The notes under the pieces: generated by a model
What the model was told of the DNA's origin: nothing
The model's database searches: none
The model's input: the letters and a program-made list of their open reading frames with translations, nothing else
Made by a program: the position numbers and the translations under genes
NCBI GenBank assembly: GCA_963580455.1
Contig: OY756963.1
Coordinates: 19,425,555 to 19,489,554 of the forward strand
DNA length: 64,000 bases
Reading direction: 5' to 3'
Origin: Euonymus europaeus
Lineage: Eukaryota; Streptophyta; Magnoliopsida; Celastrales; Celastraceae
In this document: piece after piece, positions 61,574-64,000 of the stretch
Numbering within the stretch: the stretch's first letter is position 1
Layout of the letters: every line of letters begins with the position of its first letter

Positions 61574-64000
61574 ATGGCCGATGATCAATCACGCAAGGAA
61601 AACAGAAAGAAGAGGAAGGAATATATGGCTGGTAAAAGGCCACTTTATTCAAAACAGCAGCAATCATCTTTGAACAATGTTTCATCGTCAACAGATAATG
61701 CTTCATCATCAGCAGGACCAGTTATTGATCCACTGCCTTCCACTGTCAACCATGATTCAATAAGGTCAGATGATTCCCATGCTCTGAACTTAGGTAACCC
61801 AGAGAGTGTTTGTCAATTTTGTGGGGGCTTTTTTCTGGTATGCAGAGCGAGTACGATCCATTAGATCACAACTTCCAGTGTTCTCTTCTTGCTGCAACCA
61901 TGGCCGTGTTAAACTACCAAAAGCTAAGAAAATTCCACAGTGCTTGAAGCATCTTCTTGATTATAACGGAGACAGAGATTCTAAACATTTCCGTGACAAC
62001 ATTAGAGCCTATAATTCAATGTTTGCCTTCACGTCAATTGGTGCAAAGATTGATCATGGGATTAACAGCGGACAAGGGCCTTATGTGTTCAGAATTAATG
62101 GTCAAAACCATCACAAAATAGGTTCGCTGATACCTTTAGAAGGTCAGAAGCCTCATTTCGCACAACTCTATATTTATGACACTGAAAATGAAGCAGCAAA
62201 TAGGATATCCAGCCTTGGAAACTCAAGTTCAAATCGCACAATTGATGAGGATATAGTTACTCAGCTAATTGGCATGTTTAATAGAATTAATGAGTTGGTC
62301 AAGGTCTTTCGAATGGCAAGAGATAGATTGTCGTTGGGAGAATCACATTCTCTTTCTTTGCTATTATGTGGCAGTCGCCAACAGGATGGACTACAATATA
62401 ATGCACCAACAGCAGCTGAGATGGCCGGTTTGGTTGTTGGGGATTTAGGTGATGCTAATCAATCACGTGATATAGTTGTTGAATATAAGAGCAACCAGTT
62501 GAAACGCATAGATGATTTGCACCCTTCATTTATGGCCATGCAATATCCTATTCTATTCCCATTTGGAGAGGATGGGTATAGACTTAAGCTTCCTTATCAG
62601 AGCTGTCCAGAAAGGCCTAAGATTAAACGAGGGAATATAACAAGGCGGGAATATTACGCCTATATTTTGCAGCAAAGAAATGGCGATGACAATTTGCTAA
62701 TAAAAGGTGGGAGATTGTATCAGCAGTATATTGTAGATGCCTTTACATGTATTGAAGATGAAAGGCTGCGTTATATCAGATTCAAACATCAACAAGAACA
62801 TTTCAGGTGTGAGATATATCAGGGGGTTCAAGATGCATTTCTTCGTGGTGATGTCACTTCAACTTCTATTGGACAACGTGTCATACTACCTTCGACTTTC
62901 ACTGGTGGTCCTAGATATATGATTCAAAACTATCATGATGCAATGGCAATTTGCCGATCGCGTGGCAACCCAGATCTGTTTATAACATTTACTTGTAATG
63001 TTAAATGGGTTGAGATAACTAATGCACTGAGTCTCATACCTGGACAAAAAGCAGAGGATCGGCCGGATATAGTGACGCGAGTCTTTCATATGAAGCTAGA
63101 TGAGTTTATGAGGGACATTAAGACAGGGAATTATTTTGGCAAGGTTGTTGGGGCAGTTTACACGGTTGAATTTCAAAAAAGAGGCCTACCGCATGTACAT
63201 ATAATAATATGGTTACACGAGAATGATAAACACCCAACCACTATAGATATTGACAGAATTATATGTGCAGAAATCCCAAACAGCGAGACAGAACCAGCTT
63301 TATACGATATTGTCTCAAAGTTTATGATGCATGGGCCGTGTGGCTATTCTAATCCAAAAGCACCCTGTATGAGGAATGGAAGATGTGTCAAACATTTTCC
63401 TAAAAAAAATCAACCTCAAACAATAATAGCAGAGGATGGTTTTGCAATTTACAAGCGGCGTGATGATGATAAATCAATAGTGAAAGCCAGAGTGGAGCTT
63501 GACAACCGGTTTGTGGTTCCATACAATAAAGGTTTGCTATTGAAATATCATGCTCATATAAATGTCGAGTGGTGCAACCGTTCAAGGTCTATTAAGTATC
63601 TATTCAAATATGTCAACAAAGGGCCAGACAGAACAAGAGCTGTTTTGCAAGAAACCATTCAGCGTTCAGAATCCGAGCCAATAGATGAGATAAAAACCTA
63701 TTTTGATTGTAGGTATTTGGCTGCTCATGAGTCTTGCTGGAGAATTTATGAATATCATATTCACTACAAGTTCCCAACTGTTGAAAGGTTAACTATACAT
63801 ATGCCGATGATGAACAATATATATTTCCCAGCTGATAAAGATATTGCAGAGGTACTACAACATCCGGGAATAGAAAAGACAATGCTAACAGAATGGATGT
63901 TTACAAATTCAACCTCTGATAATGCGCGTGCTCTCACTTATGCTGAGTTTCCTACTTTTTGGCGTTGGGACAATGCAAATAAATATTGGTTTCAAAGGAA
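61574..64000 (+). CDS. Helitron Rep/helicase protein, N-terminal part (runs off the window, one frame break)
   Basis: Rolling-circle transposase of a plant Helitron. It starts MADDQSRKENRKKRKEYMAG, a basic Ser/Gln-rich head, and reaches NPESVCQFCGG. Near 61821-61827 a G run appears to have one extra base. After it the frame continues WYAERVRSIRSQLPVFSSCC without a stop to the window end. The Helitron_like_N region follows: FTGGPRYMIQNYHDAMAICR, NPDLFITFTCNVKW and the HUH-type metal site in FQKRGLPHVHIIIWL (about 63190). Then come HGPCGYSNPKAPCMRNGRC and YLFKYVNKGPDR, the Rep KYVNKG motif. The Tyr nuclease residues and Pif1-type helicase would lie at or beyond the edge. Whether the frame break is real, spliced out or a sequencing error cannot be told, but the following ~720 codons are intact, so the element is not old. 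Confidence 0.9.

Overview
The window is nuclear DNA from a flowering plant, most likely a eudicot. It is AT-rich, its genes are split by short introns, and it carries a B-sister MADS-box gene, an E-class PPR gene, a class II serine carboxypeptidase-like gene and a plant SETD9-like SET gene. Transposable elements and nested segmental duplications fill most of the rest. The species cannot be named from sequence alone.

Layout. 0-9.5 kb is ordinary gene space: a B-sister MADS gene (+, 2007-3557), converging on an intronless PPR gene (-, 3635-5296) with only 77 bp between stop codons, then a three-exon plant gene of unknown function (-, 6631-9436). 9.5-13.3 kb is intergenic, with one MITE-like element (its inverted partner is at 6.1 kb) and one clear hAT-type MITE (483 bp, perfect 8-bp target duplication). 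14151-29260 is one 15.1-kb Ty1/Copia-type element with 902-bp LTRs and a perfect 5-bp target duplication. Its interior is chimeric: a twice-repeated 5' fragment of a phytochrome-interacting-ankyrin-like gene, about 5.5 kb of T-rich intron-like DNA, a 389-codon first-exon fragment of a CYP86B-type P450, and only then a broken gag-pro/pol.

29-55 kb is a mosaic of repeated blocks. I call them F (front), R (middle) and U (the unit with a small gene). The fullest copy, F-R-U, is at 48050-53630; partial copies lie at 13270-14145 + 29266-31480, 35662-38846 and 40408-43195. Each U carries a two-exon gene for an 87-residue secreted six-cysteine peptide (three intact copies, one pseudogene). The two long U copies also carry an identical-looking 45-codon ORF with a hydrophobic N-terminal segment. 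A large inverted copy (31480-34213) holds R plus the first two exons of the SETD9-like gene and faces R at 35662 across a ~1.4-kb array of ~380-bp promoter-like tandem repeats. A CACTA terminus with a truncated En/Spm-type transposase gene lies between U copies.

Between the U copies sits an intact eight-exon serine carboxypeptidase-like gene (-, 43291-47226). The functional SETD9-like gene (+, 55339-57947) follows the last block. The right edge holds exon-like fragments and a Helitron Rep/helicase gene (from 61574) that runs off the window.

The host genes look like unrelated single-gene neighbours, not a pathway. The most interesting content is the amplified cysteine-rich-peptide unit with its companion micro-ORF, the gene-capturing Copia element, and the inverted SETD9/R structure that could produce double-stranded or antisense RNA.
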